DNA of 64,000 bases from Pseudomonas putida (lineage in GTDB: Bacteria; Pseudomonadota; Gammaproteobacteria; Pseudomonadales; Pseudomonadaceae), in assembly GCF_001636055.1 (NCBI RefSeq), contig NZ_CP011789.1:3410001-3474000 (forward strand). Direction: 5' to 3'. The notes beneath the pieces are model-generated. The model searched no databases, was not told the DNA's origin, and saw nothing but the letters and a program-made list of their open reading frames with translations. Both the position numbers and the translations under genes were made by a program. Below are positions 1 to 25,839 of this stretch, piece after piece. Each line of letters starts with the position of its first letter. Position 1 is the first letter of the stretch.

Positions 1-3000
1 CCGCACTTGGCGACGGCCAGCTGGGCCTGGAGCAATCCCAACGAACGCGGCAGCAGGATCGCCACATGATCGCCCGGCGCCACGCCTTGCTCGATCAGGT
101 GATGAGCCAGGCGGTTGGCCTGCTCGTTGAGCTCGCCGTAGGTCAGGCTATGCGCCCCGTCACGGGCGGCGATGGACAATGGATGCCGTGCGACCTGTTG
201 TTCGAACAGACGATGCACTGGCAAGTCGCGCGGGTAGTCGCGCGTGGTCGCGTTGAAGGCCTCGCGCAACTGCCGGGCCTCGGCCAGCGGCACCACGCTC
301 AGGCGCTCGAGCCCTTCGCAGGCGCTGGTCTCAAGCGCCTGCAGCAGCAGGTGCAGGGCATGCTCCACGTAGCTGCAGATCCGCCGGGCGTCGATGCCCT
401 GTGCGGTTTGCGCGGTCAGCTCGAACGCCAGGCCCAGGTCATCGACGCTCAACGCCAACGGGTAGTTGCTGCGCTCGTGCGCCTCGACCAGCTCGATGCC
501 CTCCCAGGCCTTGCGCGCCGCCTCGCCCTGCCCGGCCAGCGAGCCATGGCGATAGTTGAGCAATGCATTGAACAACGCGGCACCCGTAGGCAAGCCACTG
601 CAGCGCTGGGCTAGCGCCAGGCGAGCGTGCTCATGGGCCAGCAGGCCGGTCAGGCGTTGGTGGGCTTGCTGCAAGGCTGCCAACACGGGCTGTCCGGCAA
701 GGTCCAGGCGCAGTGGCAAGGTATTGATGTAGACGCCCAAGGCGCGCTCGGCGCCCTCGCCACCCTGCAGCCGACCGAGCAGCACGGTGCCGAATACCAC
801 GCTGTCGCGCCCGCTCAGTTGCCCGAGCACCTGTGCCCAGGCCAGGTGCAACAGGCTGGCAGCGCTGACGTTATGGCGTCGCGCCTGTTCGCGGATCCGC
901 AGGTTCAGCGCATGGTCGAGGCGCTGATGGTGCTGCGCCAAGGCGTCCTGGTGTGGCGTTGCATAACCGCCGTAAGGCAGGGTCGGTTCGTCGATGTCGG
1001 CCAGTTGCTCGCGGAAGAAGGCTTCATGGGCTGCCTCGCCCGCCCCACGCTGCAGTTGGGCGATGTAGTTGCGGTAAGGCACCGCCGCTGGCAGGGCATG
1101 AGCCTGCTCTAGCAGGCAGGCTTGCAGTTCGCTGCGCAACACCTCGAGCGCCACGTGATCCATGACCAGATGGTGGAACAGCAGCGTGGCGCTGATTCGG
1201 CCGGTGCTCGGCTCGGTACGGTGTACCAGGCGCAACAGCGGTGCGCGGGCCAGGTCGAAGCGACGAGGCTCGATGGCATCGCCCTCCTGTACGACATCCA
1301 GCGGAGCACGGCGCCAGACCACCTGCACAGGCTCAGCCAGGCCGTCCCAGTGGAAGGCGCTGCGCAGGATATCGTTGCGCGCGATCACTTGATCCAAGGC
1401 GCGGTGCAGCGCCTGCAAACGACCACGGTCGGCGAGCAGGAAACGCACCTCCAGCACGTAGGCCGCCTCACCTTCACCGGCCAGATGGTGATAGAGCATG
1501 CCCGCCTGCAGCGGCCCGAGCGGATAGATGTCCTGGACATTGGCGGTACCGCCAGCCACCTGGCCGACGATACGATCGATCGCCTCTTGCGTCAGCGTCA
1601 CCAGCGGCAGCAGCTCAGGCGTGATGTGCGGGCAGTCGGCGGTGATGCGGTTGGCAGGCACCTGCACCTGGTCGAGGGTCTCGACCGTCGCAGCCAGGGC
1701 CGCCAGGTTCGGCTCGGTGAACAGCCCCTGGATATCCAAGGCCAACCCGCGGGCGCGCAGGCGAGCGACCAGTGTCACGGCCAGCAGCGAATGGCCGCCC
1801 AATTCGAAGAAGTTGTCGTGTCGCCCTACCCGCTCCACACCCAGCAACTCGCCCCACAACTCGGCGAGCAGGCGCTCGTTATCACCTTCGGGGGCCTGGT
1901 AGGCCTGGCCTTGCAAGGCTTCGACGGCGGGAATCGGCAGGGCCTTGCGGTCCAGCTTGCCGTTGGGGCTCAGCGGCAGTGCAGGCAGATGCACGAACTG
2001 TGCAGGCACCATGAACTCGGGTAGTTGAGCCTGCAACTGCCCCTTCAATGTGTCTGCCGTGTGCACAGCTCCGGTGTAGTACGCCACCAGGCGCTTGCCG
2101 GCGGGCGGCAAGTCCAGGGCCAGTACAGCGGCCTCCTTGATGCCTTCTATGCGGGTCAGGCAGGCCTGGATCTCGCCCAGTTCGATGCGCAGGCCGCGGA
2201 TCTTCACCTGGTCGTCGTTGCGCCCCAGGTACTCCAGGGTGCCGTCGGCCAGGTGCCGGGCCAGATCCCCGGTGCGGTACAGGCGTGCGCCGGGACGGGT
2301 GCTGAACGGATCTTCGATGAAGCGCTCGGCACTCAGCTGCTCGCGGTTCAGATAGCCACGAGCAACCTGCACGCCGCCGATGTAGAGCTCGCCGGCAACG
2401 CCCTGCGGCACTGGCTGGCCCTGGGCGTCGAGCACGTACAGCGTAGTGTTGGCGATCGGTTTGCCGATCGGGGTGTTGTCCGGGGTCTGTTCCAGTGGCT
2501 CGGCGCAATGCCAGGCACTGACGTCCACTGCCGCTTCGGTCGGGCCATACAAGTTGTGCAGCTCGACGCTCGGCAACTGCGCCTTGAAGCGCCGCACCAG
2601 GCTGCCGGGCAACGCTTCGCCGCTGCACAGCACCCGGCGTAGCGCTGCAGGCTCGGCATCACCATAGGCGAGGAACACATCGAGCATCGAAGGGACGAAA
2701 TGCAGGGTCGTTACCGATTCGGCTGCGATCACCTGGCGCAGGTAACCCGGGTCACGGTGCCCGCCTGGGCGTGCCATCACCAGTTGTGCGCCGGTCTGCA
2801 AAGGCCAGAAGAACTCCCACACCGACACATCGAAGCTGAACGGGGTCTTCTGCAGGACTACGTCATCAGCGCCCAAGCCATAGGCGTCCTGGGTCCAGAG
2901 CAGGCGATTGACCACCCCGGCGTGCTCGTTCATCACACCCTTCGGCAGGCCGGTGGAGCCGGAGGTGTAGATCACGTAGGCCAGGTGTTGCGGGGTAAGG

Positions 3001-6000
3001 CCCGCCACCTGGGGGTTGTCGCTGGAAAGCGTTTGCCACACAGGCTCATCCAGATCGATTTGCGGCACATCGAACGCCGCCAGCATCTCGCGAGTCGCCG
3101 CATGCCCCAGCACCGCCACCGGCGCGCTGTCGGTGAGCATATGGCGGATACGATCGGCCGGGTAATCCGGGTCAACCGGCACATAGGCGCCGCCGGCCTT
3201 GAGGATCGCCAGCAAGCCGATGACCATCGAAGCGCTGCGCTCTACGCAGATCGCCACGCGATCGTCCGGCTGCACCCCGAGTGCAATCAGGTAATGGGCC
3301 AGACGGTTGGCCTCGGCGTTCAGTGCGCGGTAGGTCAACTGTCCGGTTTCGGCACGCAGGGCGATGCGTTCGGGCGTGCGTTCGACCTGGGCCTCGATCA
3401 TCCCGTGCACCGTCTGCTCCAGGTCGTAGCCTACGGCGGTGTCGTTGTAGTCGACCAACAGTCGACGACGCTCCTGCGCATCCGGCAGGGCAACGCTTGC
3501 CAGCACCGCGCCGTCGCTGCCGGCCATGGCCCACAGCAGTTGCTCCAGATAGCCGCAGTAGCGCTCCACCGTGGCCCGGTCGAACAACGCGGTGGCATAG
3601 CTCAATGCGCCGCCGAAACCATCTGCGGTCTCGCCCAGGCTCAGGCTCAGGTCGAACTTGGCAAAGCCCTGCCCTTGGCCGAGGTTGCGCAGGCTCAGGC
3701 CATCCAGCCCGGCGGCGAAATCATGACCGCCCTCCCACTCCAGCGACACCTGGTACAGCGGCGTGTGGGCCAGGCTGCGCGATGGCCTGATCAGGTCCAC
3801 CACCTGCTCGAACGGCAGGTCCTGATGCTCCTGTGCGGCCAGTACCTGGGCCTTGACCCGCGCCAGCAAGGTGCCGACATCCGGCGCATCTGCCAGGTCC
3901 AGGCGGATGGCCAGGGAGTTCACGAACAGCCCGATCACCCCTTCGACCTCAGCCTGCCGACGTCCGGCCACCGGCGTACCGATCACCACCTCGCCCTGCC
4001 CCGACAAACGAGCCAGCAGCACCGACCAGGCGCCCATGAACAGCATGAACGGCGTGACCTGGTGGCGCTTGCACAGGGCCTTGAGATCGTCTGCCAGTCG
4101 GGCGTCGAGGCGTATACGCACGCTGTCGCCTGCGTAATCCTGGCGCACCGGACGCGGTCGGTCGGTCGGCAGGCTCAGCAGCGCAGGTGCACCGGCCAGG
4201 TTGTTGCGCCAGAACTCGCCTTGGCGCTGCAGCGCCTCGCCCTGCAGCCAACGGTGCTGCCACATCGCGTAATCGCCATACTGGATCGGCAACGGCGCAA
4301 GCCGCGCCTCGCGGCCTTCACGCAAGGCCTGGTACAGCGCGCTCAGCTCACGGGTCAGCACGCCCATCGACCAGCCATCGGCGACGATATGGTGCAGTGT
4401 CAGCAGCAGTACATGATGCTGTGGCGCCACCTGCAGCAGGCGAGCGCGAAGCGGCAATGCCTCGCCAAGCGCGAACGGCCGCGCAGCTTCTTCACGCACC
4501 AGCGCACGCAGGCGCTGCTCATCGGCCCCCAGCACCTGCTCGCGCTGCACCACCAGGCGCTGCGCCGACAACCGCACCCGCGGCTCGCCATCGACCTCGA
4601 AGAACTCGCTGCGCAGCGCCTCGTGACGCTCGACCAGTGCCACCAGGGCCTGTACCAAGGCGTCGGCATCCAGCTCGCCGCACAGCTCCAGCGCCAGGGG
4701 AATGTTGTAGGCCTGGCTGGCTCCGTTCATCTGTGCCAGGAACCACAGGCGCTGCTGGGCGAACGACAACGGCAGCGCCTGCTCGCGTGCCACCGCGAGC
4801 ACCGGCGGCAGCTCACTGCGCGCAGCCCCCGCCACCACCTCGGCCATCGCCGCCAGTTCGGCCTGGGCGAACAGCGTCCCCAGCGTCAGCTCCACGCCGA
4901 GTCGCTGACGAACCTGGGCAACCAGACGCATGGCCAGCAACGAGTGACCGCCCAGCTCGAAGAAGTGATCATGCCGCCCGACCCGCTCGACCTGCAGCAA
5001 CCCCTGCCAGATCTGCGCCAGGGTCTGCTCCAGCTCGCCCTGGGGCGCCTCGAAGCGACGCTCGAACAGGTCGGCGCGGGTGGGTGCCGGCAGCGCCCGG
5101 CGATCGAGCTTGCCGTTGGCCGTCAGCGGCAGCGACTCGAGCCGCACGAAGGCCACCGGCACCATGTAATCGGGCAAGTGCGCCTGCAGCTGTGTACGCA
5201 GTTGTGCAGGCGCGGCCACCTCGACGCTGTCCTGGCCAGTGAAGTAGGCCACCAGCCGCGGCTGCCCCGGCTGGTCCTCACGGGCCAGCACCACGGCTTC
5301 GTTGATGCCTGGCAGGGCTGCCAGGCGGCTTTCGATCTCACCCAGCTCGATGCGCACGCCACGGATCTTCACCTGGTCGTCGTTGCGCCCGAGGTAGTCG
5401 AGGGTGCCGTCATCCAGCCAGCGCACCAGGTCGCCAGTACGGTACATGCGGGCGCCCGGCTGAGGGCTGAACGGGTCATCGAGAAAACGCTCGGCCGTCA
5501 TCTGTGCACGGTTCAGGTAACCACGGGCAACCCCGGCGCCACCAATGTACAGCTCGCCGGCCACCCCCTGCGCCACCGGCTGGTGGTGCGCATCAAGCAC
5601 GTAGAGCCGGGCGTTATCGACCGGTGCGCCGATGTGCAGCACGCCGCCAGGCACCATCGCCCCGGAGCTTGCGACCACCGTGGCTTCGGTGGGCCCGTAA
5701 TTGTTGATCACGGCAAATCCGGGGTGACGGGTGAACTGCCGCAGGCGGTCACCACCGATCAGCAGGGTGCGCAGGGTCGGGTGATCGATCTGGTGGCTGA
5801 AGGCGTATTCGGCCACCGGCGTCGGCAGGAAACTGACATCCAGCGGGCAGCCGCGCCACCAGGCGAGCAAAGCGTCGATGTCCTCGCCCTGTTCGCTTGG
5901 CGGCGCGATATGCAGGGTCGCCCCGGCGCACAGGGCCGGCCAGACTTCCCAGGCCATGGCATCGAAGCCGAAGCCGGCCAGGCTCGAGGTGTGACGCCCC

Positions 6001-8170
6001 TGGCACAGGTCGAAGGCGCGGCAATGCCAGTCGATCAGGTTGTTGAGGGTCCGATGTTCGACCATCACGCCCTTGGGCAGGCCGGTGGAACCGGAGGTGT
6101 AGATCACGTAGGCCAGGTTGTCGACAGCCAGGCCATCGACCTGCGGGGCGTGCTCGCTCGACGGCCAGTCCGCCCGATCGAGTTCGACCACCGGTGCCGG
6201 GCATTGGCCCAGGCGCGCGCGCAGATCGTGCTGGGTCAGCACCACGCTCGGGGCGCTGTCATCGAGCAGATAGGCGATGCGTTCGTCGGGATGCGCGGGG
6301 TCGATCGGCACGTAACCCGCGCCGGCCTTGAGGATCGCCACCAGGCCGACCAGGGTGTCCAGACCTCGCCGGGCCAGTATCGCCACGCGGTCTTCAGGCT
6401 GCACACCGAGCATGACCAGGCGTTGAGCCAGTGCATTGGCACGCAGTTCCAGCTCACCGTAGCTCAGCGCGATGCCTGCGCAGGTGGCGGCCACGGCATC
6501 GGGCTGCTGGCGGGCCTGGAGCTGGATGCGCTGGTGCACCGTGAGCACGGTTTCGGTTTCACCCGGGCGGTCGTTGAAGGTCTCGAGTACTCGCTCGCGC
6601 TCGACAGCGGGCAGCATGTCCAGCCGATCGACATTCAGCCCTGGGTTCTGTGCCAGGGCCTGTACCAGGCTTTCGAGGGTTTTCTCGAGATAGGCGCAAA
6701 CCCGCTGCTTCGGCACTTCGGCCGTTGCCAGCAAGGTCAGGCGCAGGGCATCGCCCAGGTCGTCGACACTCAGGGTCAGCGGATAGTTGGTGCGCTCTTC
6801 GCTGGTCAGTACGTCGATGCCCTCCCACGCCGCACGGGCCTGGCCATCGGTAACCGGCGCACTGTGCCGGTAGTTGAGCAAGGCGTTGAACAATGGCGTC
6901 GGCGCGGCTACGCCGCTGCAACGCTGGGCCAGGGCCAGCGGCGCGTGCTCGTGGCGCATCAGGGTGGTCAGGCGCTGGTGAGTGGCCTTGACCGCCGTGA
7001 TCAGGTCCAGGCCAGCCAGGTCCACCCGCAGTGGCAAGGTATTGATGAAAATGCCCAGTGCACGGTCGTTGGCCTCCGCGCCCATCAGGCGGCCCATCAA
7101 AACCGTGCCGAACACCACCTGCTCGCGCCCGGTCAGGCCACCCAGCACCCGCGCCCAGGCCAGGTGGAACAGGCTTGCCAGGCTCACGCCCAGCGCCCGT
7201 GCCTGGCTGCGCAGGCCGTCGCACAGGGCCGGCGCCAGGCTCAGGCTTTCTTCGTGCGGCGCGCTGCCGTCACCCTGCACGTCCTGCAGGCCGTAGGCCA
7301 GCGTCGGCTCGACGATATCCCCCAGTTGCTCGCGGAAAAACGCCTCGTGCTGCGCCTGGCTGACGCCGAGCAGGGCCTGGCCGACGTAATTGCGAAACGG
7401 TACTGCCGCGCCCAACAGGTGGCCATCGCCGCGTAACACGGCCTGCATTTCGTGACGCACCACCTCGAGGGCGCTGTGGTCCATGGCGATATGGTGGAAC
7501 TGCAGCGTGGCCTGCACACGACCATCGCTGGCCGCAGGCTCGCAGTGCAGGCGGATCAGCGGTGCCTGGCCGAGGTCGATACGCTCGTCCAGGGGCAGGC
7601 CGCGGGACACCTGCAGCCGGGCCTCGCGCCAGACCACCTGCAGCGGCGCCTCGAGCCCCTGCCAGTGCACCGAGGTGCGCAGGATATCGTGGCGGTCGAT
7701 CACCGCCTGCAGCGCCTCGACGAACGCCTGCAGATGGGCCTGGCTGGCAAAGGCGAAGCGCGACTGCATCACGTAAGGATCGCTGCCCTCTGCGCTGGCG
7801 TGATGATAGAGAATGCCCTGCTGCAAGGGCGCCAGCGGGTAGATGTCCTGCACGTTGGCATGGCCGCCGGGAATCTGCCCGACCAGCGCATCGATGGCCG
7901 CCTGGTCGAGCTCGACCAGGTTGAGCAGTGCCGGGGTGATCCGCGTGCAGTCGGCCGGGATGGCGTTGGCCGGAGCGCCGACATTGCCGGCCCTGGCCAC
8001 GTACTCACCGCGCTCGAGCAGCGCGATCAGCGCCGGTTTGTGTTCACGCAGGCGCGCCACCAGGCTCGCATCGGTCAGCGCCTGGCGGTTGCCCTGGACC
8101 ACCAGCTGGCCATCCTTGAGCGCCAGCTGGATATCGTTGGCTGACAATGTCGCCAGTAGGTCGTTGATGC

Positions 8171-8174
<4 letters not shown>
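1..8174 (-). CDS. wlpC: Viscosin/WLIP-type lipopeptide synthetase, C-terminal NRPS (partial)
   Basis: A cytoplasmic multimodular NRPS that runs off the left edge, with 2724 codons visible. The order is C (HHxxxDH near residue 228), A (TSGSTG near 696), T (Ser about 1078), C (HHIVADG near 1265), A (near 1735), T (Ser about 2129), C (near 2335) and the start of a third A domain (about 2645 on). The A codes I read are DAWFLGNVV (Leu) and DVWHLSLVD (Ser). The second C domain is canonical LCL (SFAQQRLWFL), while the first and third are of the PLAPLQxGxLYHH dual C/E kind. The start is GTG at 8174, overlapping the stop of the upstream NRPS by three bases, so the two are translationally coupled. By analogy with ViscC/WlpC the missing end should hold an Ile A domain, a T domain and tandem thioesterases that release and lactonise the nonapeptide. 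The family call is strong; the exact product is inferred. Confidence 0.9.
2151..3447. repeat. Ser A-domain repeat, copy 1 (in wlpC)
   Basis: This 1297-base segment of the second wlpC module encodes the Ser-activating A domain. It aligns without any gap, at a constant offset of 6491 bases, to 8642-9938 in the last wlpB module. Stretches of more than 100 bases look identical by eye (for example about 2452-2570). The centre around 2640-2760 has diverged. It is either a recent duplication or ongoing gene conversion. Confidence 0.85.
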
Positions 8175-21073
<12,899 letters not shown>

Positions 21074-21180
21074 GGGTAAGCATCCTGCTTTTGCCAGTCG
21101 GAAATGGCGCCACGCTAAAGGATCGGGGGTGCGAGGGGTGACAGGGTAAGGGGGGACAAAGCACGGACTGCCAAAAAAGG

Positions 21181-21202
21181 AATAAGAATATGAATTCTTA
21201 TT
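21181..21202. promoter_or_regulatory. AT-rich perfect palindrome upstream of wlpB
   Basis: AATAAGAAT and ATTCTTATT form a perfect 9-base inverted repeat around the spacer ATGA, about 110 bases before the wlpB start. It fits the 19-base Fur consensus only moderately (about 11 of 19 in the best register), so the binding protein is unknown. The position suits an operator or activator site for the lipopeptide genes. Confidence 0.4.
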
Positions 21203-21369
21203 TCTTTTACGCGTTTAGAACTTCCTCTATAACGTTTCGAACTGTACAGCAGCCAACACCGGCCAACTGTTTGCAGCGCAACACCCGATCAACACCCCGC
21301 TGCGCTGGCAACACGGCCGTTGTCGCAGAAATCGCGGCAACCCGTTGATTCAAAAGGAATCGAAACTTC

Positions 21370-21383
21370 GGCACGACGATTGC
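21370..21383 (+). promoter_or_regulatory. Sigma-54 (-24/-12) promoter of sfnECR
   Basis: The sequence GGCACGACGATTGC matches the sigma-54 consensus (GGCAC-N5-TTGC) with the required GG-N10-GC spacing. The predicted transcript would start near 21395, some 29 bases before sfnE. Since sfnR itself encodes a sigma-54 activator, this arrangement predicts autoregulation, possibly with input from a second activator. Confidence 0.8.
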
Positions 21384-21423
21384 TCAAGCAAAGTCCCCCG
21401 CTCACCCGAACAGGAGACTCGCC

Positions 21424-21984
21424 ATGAGCACCCCCTTGAACGTCGTTGCCCTCTCCGGTGGTACTTCCCGCCCTTCGCGCACCCTGGCATTGACCGAAGC
21501 CATCCTCGCCGAGCTTGGCCAGCACCTGCACATCCGGCCGCACCTCATCGAGCTGGGCGATATTGCCCGCCCACTGGGTGCTGCACTGTGGCGTAGCGAA
21601 CTGCCCGACACCGTCGAGCAGCAACTGCAGCACATCGAACAGGCCGACCTGCTGGTGGTGACCACTCCGGTCTACCGGGGCAGCTTCCCGGGGCACTTCA
21701 AGCACCTGTTCGACCTGATCGGCCAGGACGCCCTGGTGGACACCCCGGTATTGCTGGCAGCCACCGGCGGCAGCGAGCGCCACGCGCTGGTGCTGGATCA
21801 TCAGTTGCGCCCGTTGTTCAGTTTCCTGCAGGCACTGACCCTGCCCATCGGCGTCTATGCCAGCCAGGCCGAGCTACAGGACTATCGCGTTTCCAGTGAT
21901 GCCCTGGCTGCGCGCATCGGTCTGGCCGCCGAGCGTGCCGTACCGCTGTTCGCCCCTCACCATCAGCTGCGCAAGAGTGCCTGA
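21424..21984 (+). CDS. sfnE: NAD(P)H-dependent FMN reductase (SfnE/MsuE family)
   Basis: A 186-residue flavodoxin-like reductase that should supply FMNH2 to a partner monooxygenase. The N-terminus carries the phosphate-binding loop LSGGTSRPSRT (about residues 10-20), and the middle has TTPVYRGSFPGHFKHLFD, typical of the MsuE/SsuE group. A strong AGGAG precedes the ATG at 21424. It is the first gene of an operon with a monooxygenase (start adjoining its stop) and a sigma-54 activator. This is the order of sfnECR, known in P. putida from dimethylsulfone use and sulfate starvation. The family is clear; which sulfur compound is used cannot be read from sequence. Confidence 0.88.
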   Translation: MSTPLNVVALSGGTSRPSRTLALTEAILAELGQHLHIRPHLIELGDIARPLGAALWRSELPDTVEQQLQHIEQADLLVVTTPVYRGSFPGHFKHLFDLIGQDALVDTPVLLAATGGSERHALVLDHQLRPLFSFLQALTLPIGVYASQAELQDYRVSSDALAARIGLAAERAVPLFAPHHQLRKSA

Positions 21985-23181
21985 GTGACCACCATGAATG
22001 CACCCGTGACACCCACCACGCGCCCGGCACTGGCCATTGCCCACGACCTGGCCGCCCAATTCGCCCTCACCGCTGTCGAACGCGACGAACGCGGCGGCAC
22101 CCCCAAGGCCGAGCGTGATGCCCTGCGCGACAGCGGCCTGCTGTCACTGGCCATCCCCACGGCCTTCGGTGGCCAAGGGGCGACCTGGCGGGAAACCTTC
22201 GATGTGGTGCGTGAGTTCGCCCGGGTCGACAGCTCCATTGCTCACGTGTTCGGTTTCCACCACCTGATGCTGGCCACCGTGCGCCTGTTCTCGCGTCCTG
22301 ACCAATGGCAACCCTGGTTTGAACAGACTGCGCGCAAGCATTGGTTCTGGGGCAATGCCCTCAACCCGCTGGACACGCGCACCCAGGTCAAGCACTTCGA
22401 GGGGTGGTGCGAGTTTTCCGGCAAGAAGAGCTTCTGCTCCGGCGCCAGCGACTCGGAAATGCTCATCGCCTCGGCGGTGGACGAACGCGCCGGCGGCAAA
22501 TTGCTGATCGCCGCAATCCCCAGTGGTCGTACCGGCATCAGCCTGCACGGTGACTGGGACAACATCGGTCAACGCCAGACCGACAGCGGCAGCGCCACCT
22601 TCGAACGGGTGCGGGTCGAGCACAACGAACTGCTGCTCGATCCCGGCCCGCTGAGCACGCCGTTCGCCGCCTTGCGTCCGCTGATCGCGCAACTGCACTT
22701 CGCCAACCTGTTCCTGGGTATCGCCGAAGGCGCCTTCGACGAAGCGCGCCAGTACACGCTGAAGGAAAGTCGCCCCTGGTTCCGCTCCAGCGCCAGTGAG
22801 AGCCGCGAAGACCCCTATGTGCTGCGCCACTATGGTGAGTTCTGGGTCGGCCTGGAAAGCGTGCGCCTGCTGATCCGCCGCGCCTGCGAACAGCTCGATG
22901 CGGCCTGGGCCCTTGAGCACGACCTGAGCGCCGAGGCGCGTGGCGACCTGGCCCTGGCCATCGGCACCGCCAAGGTTGCCGCAACGCGCCATGGGCTGGA
23001 CATCTGCAACCGTCTGTTCGAAGTCACCGGCGCCCGCGCCACCCATGCCTCACTGCGCTTCGACCGGCACTGGCGCAACCTCAGGACCCAGACCCTGCAC
23101 GACCCGGTGGACTATCGCATCCATGAACTGGGCGAGTGGGCGCTGAACGACAAACGCCCTGCCCCGTCCTTCTATTCCTAA
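21985..23181 (+). CDS. sfnC: Acyl-CoA dehydrogenase-like flavin monooxygenase SfnC
   Basis: A 398-residue protein of the acyl-CoA dehydrogenase fold, group D monooxygenase branch (SfnC/DszC-like). Its use of FMNH2 is inferred from pairing with sfnE. Recognisable segments are the N-terminal helical part with [15 protein letters not shown] (about 53-67), the middle beta domain ([14 protein letters not shown], about 192-205) and the C-terminal helical domain ([10 protein letters not shown]). The start is GTG at 21985, directly after the sfnE stop, or ATG at 21994; spacing cannot decide. It probably oxidises an organosulfur compound during sulfate limitation. A true acyl-CoA dehydrogenase role is unlikely given the flavin reductase and SfnR neighbours. 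Confidence 0.85.
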   Translation: MTTMNAPVTPTTRPALAIAHDLAAQFALTAVERDERGGTPKAERDALRDSGLLSLAIPTAFGGQGATWRETFDVVREFARVDSSIAHVFGFHHLMLATVRLFSRPDQWQPWFEQTARKHWFWGNALNPLDTRTQVKHFEGWCEFSGKKSFCSGASDSEMLIASAVDERAGGKLLIAAIPSGRTGISLHGDWDNIGQRQTDSGSATFERVRVEHNELLLDPGPLSTPFAALRPLIAQLHFANLFLGIAEGAFDEARQYTLKESRPWFRSSASESREDPYVLRHYGEFWVGLESVRLLIRRACEQLDAAWALEHDLSAEARGDLALAIGTAKVAATRHGLDICNRLFEVTGARATHASLRFDRHWRNLRTQTLHDPVDYRIHELGEWALNDKRPAPSFYS

Positions 23182-23191
23182 AGGCACGTCC

Positions 23192-24307
<1,116 letters not shown>

Positions 24308-24370
24308 GCGCGTCATTATCTGTGCCACCCACCCAGGCGCGCTTTTCGCGGGCAAAGCCGCTGCTGCACG

Positions 24371-24394
24371 TAAATCTCGCCCCATGCCATTCGT
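24371..24394 (+). promoter_or_regulatory. Iron-starvation (PvdS-type sigma) promoter of pvdMNO
   Basis: TAAAT (24371-24375) and CGT (24392-24394) are separated by exactly 16 bases, which matches the PvdS/PfrI-dependent promoter rule TAAAT-N16/17-CGT. The pvdM start lies about 70 bases downstream, so pvdM, pvdN and pvdO should be made only in iron limitation. Confidence 0.85.
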
Positions 24395-24465
24395 CCACCT
24401 GATACCCGAACCCTGCCCGGCGGCTCCTTTGCCCGCCAGGCGGTTGCGATCAGCCCAGCAACGAG

Positions 24466-25824
24466 ATGGCAATGACCAAGACCCGTTCCCGCACAGCCCT
24501 GTATATAGGCCTGCCTCTGGCCCTGGTGGCCGCCCTGGGCAGTGCCGCCGGCTATTTCTACTGGCAACGCCAGGATGCCGGCTACCCGCACAAGATCGTC
24601 GAACAGGCCAACGCCCTGCATGAGCACATGCTCTCGTTCGACAGCCACATCACGGTGCCGCTGGACCTGGGCAGCACCGGCAACGAGATCGACAAGGACG
24701 GCCCGGGGCAGTTCGACCTGGTCAAGGCCAACCGCGGTCGTCTTTCCGGTGCGGCCCTGACCATCTTCGGTTGGCCGGAAATCTGGAACGGCCCCAACGC
24801 CCCGCACCGCCCTACCCCAGGCTTCGTCGACGAGGCGCGCCAGCAGCAGGAAGTGCGCTACAAGATCATCAGCGGCATGGTCCGCGACTTCCCCAACCAG
24901 GTCGGTATCGCCTATACCCCCGACGACTTCCGGCGCCTGAACGGCGAAGGCAAGTTCGCTATCTTCATCAGCATGCTCAACGCTTACCCGCTGGGCCATG
25001 ACCTGTCGCAGCTCGACCTGTGGGCAGCACGCGGCATGCGCATGTTCGGCTTCAGCTACACCGGCAACAACGACTGGGCCGATTCCTCGCGCCCGCTGCC
25101 GTTCTTCAACGACACCGCCGACGCCCTGGGCGGCCTGTCGCCCTTGGGTGAGCAGGCGGTCAAGCGCCTCAACGACCTGGGCGTGATCATCGATGTCTCG
25201 CAGATGTCGACCCTGGCCCTGGAAGACGTCGTGCGCCTGAGCCGCGCGCCGATCGTGGCCTCGCATTCGGCGCCGCGGGCGCTGGTGGACATTCCGCGCA
25301 ACCTCTCCGACAAGGAAATGCAGCTGATCAAGGACAGCGGCGGCGTGATCCAGGTGGTGGGCTTTGGCCAATACCTCAAGCCCCTGGGCAAGCCGGTGTT
25401 GGAAAAACTCGAGGCGCTGCGTGCGCGCTTCGACCTGCAGCCACTGCAGGGCCTGGCCAATGCCCTGATGCCGGGCGATGCGGTGATCGCCATCTGGCCT
25501 GAATCGCGTTTCGGCGAGTACGCCAGCAGCCTGTACGGGATTCTTGAAGAAGAACCCAAGGCGACCCTCAAGCAGTACGCGGACGCCATCGACTACACGG
25601 TGAAGAAGGTGGGTATCGACCACGTCGGCCTCAGCTCGGACTTCAACGACGGCGGCGGCCTCGATGGCTGGAAGGACGTCAGCGAGATCCGCAACGTCAC
25701 CGCCGAGCTGCTCAGCCGTGGCTACAGCGAAACCGATATCGCCAAGCTCTGGGCCGGCAACTTCCTGCGGGTCTGGGACCAGGTGCAAAAAGCCGGTCAA
25801 CCTGTCGCGTCCACCCAACACTGA
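24466..25824 (+). CDS. pvdM: Pyoverdine maturation protein PvdM, dipeptidase-like
   Basis: A 452-residue protein of the membrane (renal) dipeptidase family M19. A single hydrophobic segment near residues 12-30 (ALYIGLPLALVAALGSAAGY) anchors it or acts as a signal, so the enzyme body is periplasmic. Family-like elements include SFDSHITVP (metal-binding region near 55), IIDVSQMS, PIVASHSAPRAL and a late HVGLSSDFNDGG. In pyoverdine biology PvdM is needed for periplasmic maturation of ferribactin. Start is ATG 24466 or ATG 24472. It is the first gene of pvdM-pvdN-pvdO behind an iron-starvation box, with 15 bases to pvdN. Confidence 0.93.
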   Translation: MAMTKTRSRTALYIGLPLALVAALGSAAGYFYWQRQDAGYPHKIVEQANALHEHMLSFDSHITVPLDLGSTGNEIDKDGPGQFDLVKANRGRLSGAALTIFGWPEIWNGPNAPHRPTPGFVDEARQQQEVRYKIISGMVRDFPNQVGIAYTPDDFRRLNGEGKFAIFISMLNAYPLGHDLSQLDLWAARGMRMFGFSYTGNNDWADSSRPLPFFNDTADALGGLSPLGEQAVKRLNDLGVIIDVSQMSTLALEDVVRLSRAPIVASHSAPRALVDIPRNLSDKEMQLIKDSGGVIQVVGFGQYLKPLGKPVLEKLEALRARFDLQPLQGLANALMPGDAVIAIWPESRFGEYASSLYGILEEEPKATLKQYADAIDYTVKKVGIDHVGLSSDFNDGGGLDGWKDVSEIRNVTAELLSRGYSETDIAKLWAGNFLRVWDQVQKAGQPVASTQH

Positions 25825-25839
25825 TCAAGGCCTGCCCGC

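Larger units (their letters stand above)
21074..21423. other. Divergent regulatory region wlpB / sfnECR
   Basis: No gene is seen in these 350 bases. They separate the minus-strand lipopeptide genes from the plus-strand sulfur operon. They hold an AT-rich 9+9 palindrome at 21181-21202 and a sigma-54 promoter at 21370-21383. No TAAAT-N16-CGT iron-starvation box faces wlpB. The closest match on the minus strand (a CTTATTCC-like element followed after 15 bases by CGT at 21163-21165) is poor and I do not call it. Confidence 0.7.

Noticed and set aside
2700..7436. A very long open frame on the plus strand opposite wlpC, and similar ones opposite wlpB.
   Set aside because: They are mirror frames of high-GC coding sequence with a Gln/Arg/His/Ala-rich composition, no ribosome sites and no domain, while the minus strand shows continuous NRPS motifs.
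21163..21190. Possible iron-starvation promoter facing wlpB on the minus strand.
   Set aside because: The TAAAT element is missing (CTTATT instead) and the spacer is 15 bases rather than 16 or 17.
21344..21366. Inverted repeat GATTC-N5-GAATC before sfnE as an SfnR site.
   Set aside because: Arms are only five bases and it lies too close to the -24 element for a usual enhancer site.
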